64,000 bases of DNA, from the NCBI GenBank assembly GCA_016706365.1, contig JADJJU010000006.1, positions 124,001 to 188,000 on the forward strand, written 5' to 3'. Both the position numbers and the translations under genes were made by a program. The notes under the pieces were generated by a model. It was not told the origin of the DNA. It worked only from the letters and a program-made list of their open reading frames with translations, and searched no databases. The DNA is from Saprospiraceae bacterium. GTDB taxonomy: Bacteria > Bacteroidota > Bacteroidia > Chitinophagales > Saprospiraceae. This document shows positions 18,285-26,320 of the stretch, piece by piece (the stretch's first letter is position 1; each line of letters begins with the position of its first letter).

Positions 18285-18755
18285 TTACTTTGCCTTCAAC
18301 CTCCCATCAAAGCACATTAATATCTTTTCCCTAACTTCTATTTTTTTAGCGTCTGAATGTGAGGGATTTATCAAGTAATTATATTCCTCTGGCACAATAG
18401 CACTCGGTACTTTTAAAACTGCAGCCGGGTTTTCTACAACGAAATCATTGCCAATGGTTTGTGTGGTAATGCCGGGAGGTTTAGTATCCCAATCATCCGG
18501 CAGATCTTCTACATTGACTTCCAGAATTGTCAAATCATCCGGAATCTCAATTTCTACATAATACCTGTCAGATGGAAGGTCTTCACTTAAGTCCAGATGA
18601 ACTGTTACTTCCAAAGTTGCAAGAGATCTGCTTTCTGAAGTATAGACAAGCCTGGTGTTTAAACTATTCCATCTGAACCCCTTTGTCAAAGAAGCCCCAA
18701 TTCCTGATAAAGTAGTTTCTAAATACTTTTCTCTCACAATTCTGTAGACTATCAT
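18285..18755 (-). CDS. RES-domain toxin
   Basis: A 156-residue protein of the RES family, toxins that degrade NAD+ in the cytoplasm (family knowledge). The conserved positions are visible: Arg near the N-terminus (VYRIVREKY), the RWNSLNTRLVYTSES block with Arg and Glu, and SLATLEVTVHLD with Ser/Glu. Its start overlaps the end of the upstream DUF2384 gene at 18755, the usual antitoxin-toxin layout with translational coupling. It appears complete. Confidence 0.9.
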   Translation of the reverse strand: MIVYRIVREKYLETTLSGIGASLTKGFRWNSLNTRLVYTSESRSLATLEVTVHLDLSEDLPSDRYYVEIEIPDDLTILEVNVEDLPDDWDTKPPGITTQTIGNDFVVENPAAVLKVPSAIVPEEYNYLINPSHSDAKKIEVREKILMCFDGRLKAK

Positions 18756-19207
18756 CAGGCGAAATTTCCGTATTCGATTCTGTTCAGGCTGTTTCTTACT
18801 TCATCAATTCCTGTGATGGTATCCAGTAAGCTCTCGGGTGTATGGCCTCCCAGAGACAGATTGGGCTTTTTAAGCCATCTTTGAAATTTCTCTTCTTCCT
18901 TATTAAATACTTCTATTCCAAAATCGAGTAGCTCTGTAATGTGAACAATCAATTCACTGTCCCTGCTGTCCAGGAGTGAACGCTCGCTTTTCTTTTTATT
19001 GTAAGTGGTCTGTGGCATGCCCACGAGTGATAATACGGCTTTAACCGGGCGATTCAATCTGTCACTGATGCGCTCAATGGAGGAAAAAGGTATTCCTTGC
19101 CTGATGATTTCCACTCTTTCCATCGGACTTGACCAGGAATAGGTATTTCCGTCGGAAACGATAGAGGAGGATAGATGTTCCTGTGAGTATGCTTTTGCTT
19201 TATTCAC
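18755..19207 (-). CDS. Xre/MbcA/ParS-type antitoxin (DUF2384)
   Basis: The 150-residue partner of the RES toxin. The N-terminal part (residues about 28-85) holds an Xre-like helix-turn-helix region (MERVEIIRQGIPFSSIERIS, then VGMPQTTYNKKK). The C-terminal part is the toxin-binding domain with FGIEVFNKEEEKFQRWLKKP, LGGHTPESLLDT and the final helix. It should neutralise the toxin and repress its own promoter. A perfect inverted repeat at 19264-19291 upstream is a candidate operator. Confidence 0.9.
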   Translation of the reverse strand: MNKAKAYSQEHLSSSIVSDGNTYSWSSPMERVEIIRQGIPFSSIERISDRLNRPVKAVLSLVGMPQTTYNKKKSERSLLDSRDSELIVHITELLDFGIEVFNKEEEKFQRWLKKPNLSLGGHTPESLLDTITGIDEVRNSLNRIEYGNFA

Positions 19208-19263
19208 ACTTTTCTTAGTGTCAAAAGGTTTTGTTTTTTAAGGTTTTCTTTTCCATTGCACAA

Positions 19264-19291
19264 CATATTTGCTAAATATACAACAAATATG
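19264..19291 (-). promoter_or_regulatory. Candidate operator of RES/Xre operon
   Basis: CATATTTG at 19264-19271 and CAAATATG at 19284-19291 form an 8-bp perfect inverted repeat, about 57 bp before the antitoxin start. The AT-rich centre contains TATATTTA on the minus strand, close to the -7 consensus TAnnTTTG. Position and symmetry fit an autoregulatory operator; this is inference. Confidence 0.5.
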
Positions 19292-19341
19292 CTGCAACAC
19301 AAACTCAAAATTAAATTTCTTCCCAGATCTTTATGCCAAAT

Positions 19342-19382
19342 AAAAAAGCCCGGCAACTATAATCAGTTCCCGGGCTCTTTTT
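19342..19382 (-). terminator. Rho-independent terminator after the lipoprotein gene
   Basis: AGCCCGG (19347-19353) pairs with CCGGGCT (19370-19376); inside it AACT pairs with AGTT. On the minus strand the stem is followed by a run of T. It lies about 45 bp past the stop of the 19425-20237 gene, after a short AGAGATA-type tandem repeat. Confidence 0.8.
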
Positions 19383-19424
19383 ATCTCATATCTTATATTT
19401 TGTCTTATCTCTTATCTCTTATCT

Positions 19425-20237
19425 CTAATTTCTCCAAAACCTACCAATAGGAATCGTTTTTGTTCTGCCATTCGGTAAAGTCGCCTCTGCAAAATGATCG
19501 CATGTGCCGTCACCAAAATTGACGCTAACAGTTCCTCTTGGAGTGACCGCTTCAAGCACTCCTGAGCTGATGAATCTGCAATCAGCCTGTTTCTCCAGAT
19601 TCTGAGTGATGGTATGAGTGTAAGTTGCACCGCTCTTGTTGGTTCCGGAACCGGAACCGCTGATGCTCAGTGCATCGTCCAGCCATCTTTTGGTATCACC
19701 ACCATCCAATTGAACAAGAGTGTGGTTGGCTTGTCTGCTGGCATTGCCATCATCAGGGAAAATCCACTGCATGTCAACTACTCTGTTAATCGTTTTATTC
19801 TTTTGATCATCGATCGACACCAAAGTAAGTACTCTGCTACCCAAAAACTGAACATCTTCTACAAAATGGTTTTCAAAAGAAGTCGTCACTGAAGTTCCTG
19901 CTGTCTTGGGATCACCGCTAACATTCACTCTGATGATACCTTTTCTGATTCTGCCTTTGCGGTCTTCACATCCATCTGTACCAAAATCAATGGTAACTGT
20001 ATTTGGGAAAGTACCTCGTGGTTGTGCCCATGTAATCACAGGGCAATCACCACTCATTGGCTCCAGGCCCAATACGATCTCATCTGTTTCCAGATCAATT
20101 TCTTCGTCCATTGTCATAGAGTAGGACATCTCTTCTGCAAATAACTGCTGATCATCTGTCTCAGCATCTTTATTACATCCGCTTAATACAAAGCCTGTAA
20201 GTGCAGCTCCCAACAATAACATTTTTAAGTTCCTCAT
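19425..20237 (-). CDS. Hypothetical lipoprotein
   Basis: A 270-residue predicted lipoprotein: signal peptide with lipobox VLSGCNKD (Cys21). The mature protein starts with an acidic stretch and then contains several beta-strand-like segments: TVTIDFGTDGCEDRKGR, GIIRVNVSG and, later, VSVNFGDGTCDHF. The two FGxxxCxxR/H motifs look like a duplicated unit. Bacteroidota genomes carry many such lipoproteins; function not recognised. It ends in a strong terminator. Confidence 0.7.
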   Translation of the reverse strand: MRNLKMLLLGAALTGFVLSGCNKDAETDDQQLFAEEMSYSMTMDEEIDLETDEIVLGLEPMSGDCPVITWAQPRGTFPNTVTIDFGTDGCEDRKGRIRKGIIRVNVSGDPKTAGTSVTTSFENHFVEDVQFLGSRVLTLVSIDDQKNKTINRVVDMQWIFPDDGNASRQANHTLVQLDGGDTKRWLDDALSISGSGSGTNKSGATYTHTITQNLEKQADCRFISSGVLEAVTPRGTVSVNFGDGTCDHFAEATLPNGRTKTIPIGRFWRN

Positions 20238-20671
20238 AATTTATAGATTTTGAAAGATTAGAGACGGGAGGAGGGGATAGGTTTAATCTACGTAGTAAAA
20301 AATGTAAAAATTAACAAAGTTGAACACCCACGGAGTTCTTTTGAGTTGATTTTTTACCCCGAGCTGCGCTTCGCTTGCACGGGGTTATTTATATAAAACT
20401 CCTTCGGAGTTTGTGTATCACGAGAGATTACTTTTTTGTTGAGAACCTCAGGAGTTCTTTTTAGGTGGTTTTTGTGATCCCTAGCGGAACTTCACAAGCA
20501 CGGTGTTATCGATCTTAATCTCCTATCGGAGTTTGTGAACTTTGGTACAAAGCAGTTTTTGAAAATAATCCTGCTTTTCTCCGGCTGTCGGCTGTTAAAA
20601 CCCGGCCTTTTAAAATTTCTGTAGCTTTTCAAGCTGATCGTAACACAGTTGTCAATCTGAATTTGACGACA
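20238..20671. repeat. Intergenic region with degenerate ~90-bp repeats
   Basis: No gene. Two related units are seen, at about 20330-20415 and 20448-20541; both run from GGAGTTCTTTT to CGGAGTTTGTG and include a GC-rich core (CACGGGGTTAT or CACGGTGTTAT). A third partial copy lies at about 20986-21040. CTCCTTCGGAGT-like hairpins occur within. These resemble interspersed palindromic repeats of Bacteroidota, but the family was not identified. Confidence 0.55.
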
Positions 20672-20900
20672 AGTAAGCAGGCACAGAAGTCGAGCATAGT
20701 CAAGACTCCTGGCCTATAAATATATTACATTTAATGATTTAAGCTTGTTTCAGTCTAAGACTTAATAGGCGAGCGGCTTTGCATGCGCTGAGTGGAGAAC
20801 AGCGTAGAAAACAAGGAAATTTTAAACAGCCTTGATCTTTTGGTACTTTTGGATCAAGCCAAAAGTACAGGAAAAACGATGCTGCAGAATCATTTAGCTA
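20672..20900 (+). repeat. Interspersed repeat copy 1, uninterrupted, with palindrome
   Basis: Shares with 22562-22738 plus 24147-24205 the blocks AAGCAGGCACAGAAGTCGAG, GCGGCTTTGCATGCGCTGA and ACAAGGAAATTTTAAACAGC, and the palindrome GTACTTTTGG-ATCAAG-CCAAAAGTAC (20843-20868, 10-bp perfect stem). This copy is not interrupted and so serves as the empty site for the IS110 insertion in copy 2. Confidence 0.8.
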
Positions 20901-21393
20901 ATACCACATTCCAACTCGTTTTTACTTAGTGCACTAGTTAAATTCCTCCAGAATTATTTAATCGTGAATTTTTAAAATCAGCCTGCACTTCACCTGCGTT
21001 ATCGATATTTTACTCCATACGGAGTTTGTGAACTTGATGGATATCAGTTTTTAGGAATAATCATTCTATTCTCCGCTGTTGGCGCTAACTCAGCTTTTAA
21101 AATTTCCATGAGCGACCTTTAGATTTGTATTTCTAAATAAATAATAAATATAGTTATTATTATTATATGTAGAGGGGGGTCTGGGGGGAGTGTTAGTAAG
21201 TGTTAGTTTTGTGGAAAACTTGAGGCAATGTGTGGCAAATTATATGAGCGACTAAAGTAGAACTTACCCTGCGTTTTAATCCACACTTTGCTAGCAGGTC
21301 CAAAAGCCAGATAGAAAATTAGGAAGAACCCATTACAAGGTCTTGGTTTTCACTCTGTTCTCAACAAATTAATTAACATCAAATTTGAAAACA
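20901..21393. other. Intergenic region before decayed IS110 copy
   Basis: No gene. Holds the third partial copy of the degenerate repeat (about 20986-21040), a TTTTAAAATTTC segment shared with about 20612, and a G-rich run near 21175. The last 200-250 bp may be the non-coding left end of the decayed IS110 element, but its border could not be placed. Confidence 0.4.
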
Positions 21394-22398
21394 ATGGAAA
21401 AATTCATCGGGGTGGAGATATCTCAAAGGACAAAATCAATTTTGCTGTTCAGTATGGCAACCAGATAGTCCATGAATGCGAGATAAAGAATTCTTATGCT
21501 ACACTGAAATCTTTCATCAAGGAAGGTGCAACAGATCGCACAGGATCAGAGCGGATCTGTTGATACAGTACAATTATGCTTTGTGATGGAATATACCGGT
21601 ATATAACAATATCTTACTAGGGTGTCTTGTTGAGCAGGATATTGATGCTTTTGTTTGCTCTGGCTTAGCAATCAAAAATGCCTCAGGATTGATCCGGGGA
21701 AAGAACGACAAGATAGATGCTGCCAGGATTGCGGACTATGGCAAGAGACATGCTGATAAGTTGAAGAAATATGAACCATCTTCCGAGATGATCAATCAGC
21801 TAAAATAATGAACACACAGAGGGCAAGATTAGTAAAAATGAAAACTCAGCTAACACAGGACTATGACGATATCAAGAAGTTCCACTCCAAAGAAATGTAT
21901 CAAACGTGAAGCAGTCCACTGAAAAGGTGAAGGCAGAGCTTGAAAAAGCATCAATGAGATAGAAAAGAAAATGATGGAGGTAATTGATAAAGATGAGGCT
22001 GTGAAAGCAGAATTTTAAGTTCGCTGTATCAGTTCCAGGTGTAGGGAAAGTTACACGATAGCTCTTATTTGTTATACCAATAATCCCCTTTGCTTCATCT
22101 AAAGCCTGGGAGTTATTGTGGAGTAGGCCTTTTGAGCATTCATCTGGCAGATACAAGGGAGGGAAAAGTCTCATATATGGCCAATAAAAGCTGAAGACAT
22201 TACTCCATTTATGCGCTACATCAAGTATAAAAACAAAAGTATCTTTAAAGAATACTACATAAGAAAGATAGAAATAGAGAAGAAAACAAAATGTTGGTGC
22301 TGAATAACCTTCGCAACAAAATATTAAAAACAGTCTTTTCATGTGTAAAAAATAAGACCAAATTCGATCGGGAATATAAGTATGAAATGGCAGCCTAA
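21394..22398 (+). pseudogene. Decayed IS110-family transposase
   Basis: No single frame survives, but pieces across frames read as an IS110 transposase: MEKFIGV at the start, NSYATLKSFIKEG, FVMEYTGIYNN, then SGLIRGKNDKIDAARIADYG (the DEDD-type core), KMKTQLTQDYDDIKKFHSKE and, at the end, REYKYEMAA before the stop at 22396. Many frameshifts and stops make it non-functional. It differs in sequence from the IS110 copy 600 bp downstream, so it is a separate, older insertion. Confidence 0.8.
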
Positions 22399-22561
22399 TT
22401 TTGAGAACATCAATTATCAGTTATACATTAAAAAATATATAAAATGAATTTGGTGAAACCATAGAAAACGCAGGAAAGTACTAAATGTACTTTACAAGGA
22501 AGCGAACCGACGAAGAAGCTCGGTCTCTCGAGCGCCCTGAGGAGGCCACAAATCCCTTAGT

Positions 22562-22738
22562 AAGCAGGCACAGAAGTCGAGTGAAGTCATGACTCCCGGT
22601 CTTTAGATAATGACCTGGACTTTATAACGAGTCACTTATGACAGCGAGTGAGCAAAGCGAACCTCGCGGCTTTGCATGCGCTGAGGAGAACAGCTTAGAA
22701 AACAAGGAAATTTTAAACAGCCTTGATCTTTTGGTACT
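22562..22738 (+). repeat. Interspersed repeat copy 2, left part
   Basis: Nearly identical to copy 1 from the GCGGCTTTGCATGCGCTGA block onward, running to TTGATCTTTTGGTACT at 22738, where identity with copy 1 stops abruptly. The right part resumes at 24147. The break is the IS110 insertion site. Confidence 0.8.
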
Positions 22739-22800
22739 CGTACGTTTGTGATGACTTATTTTTGAATTTCATTCATTCATATTCATTAACAAGAAAGGAT

Positions 22801-22940
22801 GGGGTAAGAAGAGCATTTTGTTACAGAAAACATTCTTGTATTTCGACCAAAAGAGATTGCGCTTACCCCTATTCTTCTCAAATGCTGAATAGTATCTAGG
22901 GAATAATTTATAAAGTTATATCCCGCGTAGACGAGTAAAG
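22801..22940 (+). ncRNA. Candidate IS110 bridge RNA
   Basis: In the left end, upstream of the transposase gene. GGGGTAAG (22801-22808) pairs with CTTACCCC (22862-22869), enclosing two target-like segments: TTTTGTTAC (22816-22824), 8 of 9 identical to the left target TTTTGGTAC, and CCAAAAG (22847-22853), complementary to the right target CTTTTGG. Downstream, ATAGTATCT (22889-22897) equals the element's right end plus core (24140-24148), and ACGAG (22931-22935) is complementary to core plus left end CTCGT. This is the LTG, RTG, LDG, RDG order of IS621 bridge RNA. RNA ends are not known; prediction only. Confidence 0.65.
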
Positions 22941-22975
22941 CTTACAGAAGAAATCCTTTTTAAAACTGAGTTATC

Positions 22976-23903
22976 ATGAAAGGAGTAGTTGGCATTGACA
23001 TTTCAAAGGCAATATTTCACGTTTGCTTTATGCTCAAATTGGAGAACAAGGAGTCTAAGGTTTTAGGCAGTACAAGTTTTGACAATACTGATTCTGGGGC
23101 AATGGAATTGGTGAAATGGGTGGAAAAGAAAAACAGAGAAGACGTTTCAGTTAACTATGTCATGGAAGCGACCGGTGTATACTATGAAAATCTTGCCTAT
23201 TTTCTCTACGAAAGTGGGCAGGAAGTGGCAGTAATCCTGGCCATGAAGATGAAAAATTACATGAGGAGCTTTAATGTAAAAACCAAGACAGATAAAGTTG
23301 ACAGTAAGGTAATTGCCGAATATGGTATTGAAAGAAACGTTGAAAATGGAAGCCAATGTCGGGCAATTATAGACAAATAAGAGATATGGCCAGAGAGTCG
23401 ATGTCTATTAAGAAAGAGATCACTAGGGCCAGAATCAGCTTCATGCACTCAAGTACTCCAAAGGATTAAGTGAGATGATGAAGCAAATGAAAGAAGAGCA
23501 AATAGAGTTTTATAAACATCAGCTTCAAAGGCTAAGAGTAGAACTTTTAAGCATTGCCAAACAGGATAGTGACCTATATAAAAAGATCAAGAAACTTGAG
23601 ACGATACCAGGAATTGGCCTGGAAACAGCAATAATACTGGTAAGTGAGACCAATGGATTCCAGTTGATCAGAAACATAAGACAACTTGTGAGTTATGCTG
23701 GTTTAGACGTATCACATAATGAGTCAGGAATGTACAAAGGCAAGTCTAAAATAAGTAAAAAAGGGAATCGAAGAATAAGGCAAGCACTATATATGCCGGC
23801 AATGGCAGCAATAAGAAGCAATGAAAAAATGAAACAATTTAGTGACAGAATAAATGAGAAGAACCCAAATGTAAAGAGGAAATCAATTAGCCTGTATGCG
23901 TAA
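22976..23903 (+). pseudogene. IS110-family transposase with two frameshifts
   Basis: Three frames join into one IS110 transposase of about 309 residues. Frame one: VVGIDISKAIFHV (first catalytic Asp), NYVMEATGVYYENLAY (Glu) and KTKTDKVDSKVIAEYG (DEDD core). Near 23343 one base is missing and the text continues as WKPMSGNYRQIRDMARE. Near 23425 a second base is missing and the last frame gives QLHALKYSKGLSEMMKQMK, TIPGIGLETAIILVSET and the Transposase_20 domain with the conserved Ser in NESGMYKGKSKISKKGNRR. Both key domains are otherwise well kept, so the element is young or the shifts are sequence errors. Confidence 0.88.
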
Positions 23904-24146
23904 ACTATTAATTCTGAGCTACGTAATTTGGATAAAAGACGAGGAATTTGACAAAAATTATGCTTGGAATAATACATCGGGAAAAGAGGAGACTAAGCCT
24001 TCTTTTGGTCAAAAAAACGGAGCGACGGTCGCTCCGCACTAGATAGACTTCGGTAGAAAGAATCAACTGAAGCCTTCTTTTGGTCAGAACAAATATAGAA
24101 AAAAAGAGAGAAATTTGCAGAAATAATTTGGATAGCAACATAGTAT

Positions 24147-24205
24147 CTTTTGGATCAAGCCAAAAGTACAAGGCTCAGAAAAAATCGCTGCAGTAAAATC
24201 ATTAT
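24147..24205 (+). repeat. Interspersed repeat copy 2, right part
   Basis: Resumes identity with copy 1 at CTTTTGGATCAAGCC and runs through CCAAAAGTACA; a more diverged tail follows (TCGCTGCAGTAAAATCATT against ACGATGCTGCAGAATCATT). Joined to 22738 it restores the palindrome GTACTTTTGG/CCAAAAGTAC. Confidence 0.8.
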
Positions 24206-24337
24206 CTGAAGCTAAATTCTTTTAACAAAGAAGCAAAAGCAAAAAACGCAATCACTCATTTCCACCGCTATATAAGCTTTTCATTTAAAGCTGTAAACGG
24301 GCTTGTTTAACAAACTAGAGAAGTATTATAGAAATCT

Positions 24338-25075
24338 CTACCTTCCTTTTGCAAACACATACAACTCCGGCTGATTCCTCATCTGCCGCTTTATCCATTC
24401 CTTGCGTCTTCTAATATAAGGTCCCGGCTTACTGGCACTATACTTTCTGGGAGAAGGAAGCACCGCCGCTAAAAGTGCAGCTTCATCCCGATTCAATTTG
24501 CTCGCAGGTTTATTGAAATACAGTTGTGACGCTGCTTCAACTCCATATACGCCATCACCCAATTCTATGATATTCAGATAGACTTCCAGAATGCGTTCTT
24601 TTGGCCAGAGCAATTCTATCAGGAAAGTATACATTACTTCAAGACCCTTTCTAAGCCATGATCTGCCAGGCCAAAGGAATAAGTTTTTTGCGGTTTGCTG
24701 TGATATGGTACTGGCGCCCCTTCGTTTTGTACTGCCTCTCTTTTCTTGCTTTTCATTATATTTCATGGCTTTCTCGATGGCTTTCAGATCAAATCCATGA
24801 TGATCCAAAAATCGCTGATCTTCCGAACTGATTACAGCAGCTTTGGGATGATCAGAAATTTGACTCCAGGATACCCAGTCTTTATGATAACCAATCATTT
24901 TGCCAGCATTCAATTTTTCATAGCCTCTGATCACTATTAATGGAGTGATAGGTACCGGTACCCAGCGAAAAATCAATATGGTCAAAATTTGAATGATCAG
25001 AAATGCAAGAAATATTTTCAAAGCCCAATTGAAAAATCTTCTAAACCCACTTCTTGTTTTTGTCTTCCTCCTCAT
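24338..25075 (-). CDS. mtgA: Monofunctional biosynthetic peptidoglycan transglycosylase
   Basis: Polymerises lipid II into glycan strands at the outer face of the inner membrane (family GT51). One N-terminal transmembrane helix (residues about 15-37). The GT51 motifs are present: SSEDQRFLDHHGFD with the catalytic Glu, RGASTISQQTAKNLFLW, RKGLEVMYTFLIELLWPKER and EAALLAAVLPSPRKYS. At 245 residues there is no transpeptidase domain, which fits MtgA rather than a class A penicillin-binding protein. The next upstream gene ends 9 bp before it, suggesting co-transcription. Confidence 0.95.
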   Translation of the reverse strand: MRRKTKTRSGFRRFFNWALKIFLAFLIIQILTILIFRWVPVPITPLIVIRGYEKLNAGKMIGYHKDWVSWSQISDHPKAAVISSEDQRFLDHHGFDLKAIEKAMKYNEKQEKRGSTKRRGASTISQQTAKNLFLWPGRSWLRKGLEVMYTFLIELLWPKERILEVYLNIIELGDGVYGVEAASQLYFNKPASKLNRDEAALLAAVLPSPRKYSASKPGPYIRRRKEWIKRQMRNQPELYVFAKGR

Positions 25076-25084
25076 TGCCCTGAA

Positions 25085-26257
25085 TTAATCAATGACAAAT
25101 CTCAATGCCTGAATAATATCTGCCAGCAAATAATCGGGATCTTCCAGTCCGATATAGAGGCGAACCAGATTAGTGGGATATAATGGCTGCGTGTTCCCGA
25201 GGTAACTGTTGAAAACACACATCGGCATAATCAATGATTCGTATCCCCCCCAGGATGCCGCCATTCTGAATTTTGTCAATGCATCAGCAAATTGCTCGCA
25301 TTTGACAATATCATCTGTATCCAGTAATATGCTGAATAATCCACCTGTTCCACTCATTTGTTTTATGGAAATATCTGCCTGTGGAAAGGAAGGAAGCATT
25401 GGATGAATGACTGATCTAATTCCTTTAGTTCCACTCAATTCAGTAGCTATTTTCAAGGCACTAGTATCAGATCGTTCCAATCTCAAAGGCAATGTCCTCA
25501 TTCCTCTCAGAATCATTGCTGCTTCATAAGGAGAAATGATGGCACCCAACATCATATATTCATGTGAGAAAATAGTCCTGATATGTTCCTCTGAGCCACA
25601 AACTACTCCTGCCACTACATCACTATGACCATTGAGGTATTTGGTGGCTGAGTGTACAATCAGATCAATCCCATGAACAGCAGGCTGCTGAAACAATGGT
25701 GAACAGGAACTATTATCAATGATGGTGACAATTCCATTGTCCTTAGCAATAGAAGATATTGCTGCCAGGTCCTGCAATTCAAAAGTCATACTATTGGGAC
25801 TCTCCAAATAGATGACTTTAGTTTTATCAGTGATATGCTTATGTAGCTCTTGTGCATCCTTGAGGTCAGCAAATGTCACATTTACCCCCATTCGGCTTAC
25901 CCAGTCATTGAGCAGTTTTCTTGTCCAGGTATAAGGCTTGTCGACACATATTATATGATCGCCCTGACTCACTCTGGAAAGGATAGCCGCAGCAACTGCT
26001 GCACTACCGCTTGAGAATACAAGACAATCTTCAGTTTTTTCGAGAGCTGCTACCTTTTTGCGCAGGATGGCAACTGTCGGATTATTCCCTCTGGTATACA
26101 CATGATTTTTAAACTCATCTTTAGCCTTTTCCCTGAAGTCAGCTACAGTTTTGAACCTGAAGTTACTGGTTTGATAAATAGGGGGCGCAATGGCTTGATA
26201 CCAATCATCATGATTCTCACCCAGGTGATAGAGTATATCGTCCAGCTCCATTTGCAA
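25085..26257 (-). CDS. Cys/Met metabolism PLP-dependent enzyme (cystathionine gamma-synthase-like)
   Basis: A 390-residue fold-type I PLP enzyme. The cofactor lysine sits in SATKYLNGHSDVVAG, and other family marks are VYTRGNNPTVAILRKKVAALE, CLVFSSGSAAVAAA, YLESPNSMTFELQDL and IIDNSSCSPLFQQP. The family covers cystathionine gamma-synthase, cystathionine beta- or gamma-lyase and methionine gamma-lyase; sequence alone does not settle which reaction. The distance to the mtgA start is 9 bp. Cytoplasmic. Confidence 0.88.
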   Translation of the reverse strand: MQMELDDILYHLGENHDDWYQAIAPPIYQTSNFRFKTVADFREKAKDEFKNHVYTRGNNPTVAILRKKVAALEKTEDCLVFSSGSAAVAAAILSRVSQGDHIICVDKPYTWTRKLLNDWVSRMGVNVTFADLKDAQELHKHITDKTKVIYLESPNSMTFELQDLAAISSIAKDNGIVTIIDNSSCSPLFQQPAVHGIDLIVHSATKYLNGHSDVVAGVVCGSEEHIRTIFSHEYMMLGAIISPYEAAMILRGMRTLPLRLERSDTSALKIATELSGTKGIRSVIHPMLPSFPQADISIKQMSGTGGLFSILLDTDDIVKCEQFADALTKFRMAASWGGYESLIMPMCVFNSYLGNTQPLYPTNLVRLYIGLEDPDYLLADIIQALRFVID

Positions 26258-26320
26258 CAGTTTTATTTGAACACAAATTAAATCAACTTATCTCACTCTG
26301 TTGCTTTTAAGCGGGCTGTA

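Larger units (their letters stand above)
22739..24146 (+). mobile_element. IS110-family insertion sequence in a palindromic repeat
   Basis: Borders were read by comparison with the uninterrupted repeat at 20672-20900: sequence matches up to 22738 and again from 24147. A CT dinucleotide is present at both junctions (22737-22738 and 24147-24148) but only once in the empty site, as expected for IS110-type recombination at a core dinucleotide. There are no terminal inverted repeats. The 1408-bp element has a 237-bp non-coding left end with a bridge-RNA candidate, a transposase gene with two frameshifts, and a 243-bp right end. The right end has an 8-bp perfect hairpin (24018-24036) flanked by two 17-bp direct repeats (23995 and 24070). 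Confidence 0.88.

Noticed and set aside
21872..22342. 156-codon minus-strand frame inside the decayed IS110
   Set aside because: It is antisense to recognisable transposase fragments and has no domain.
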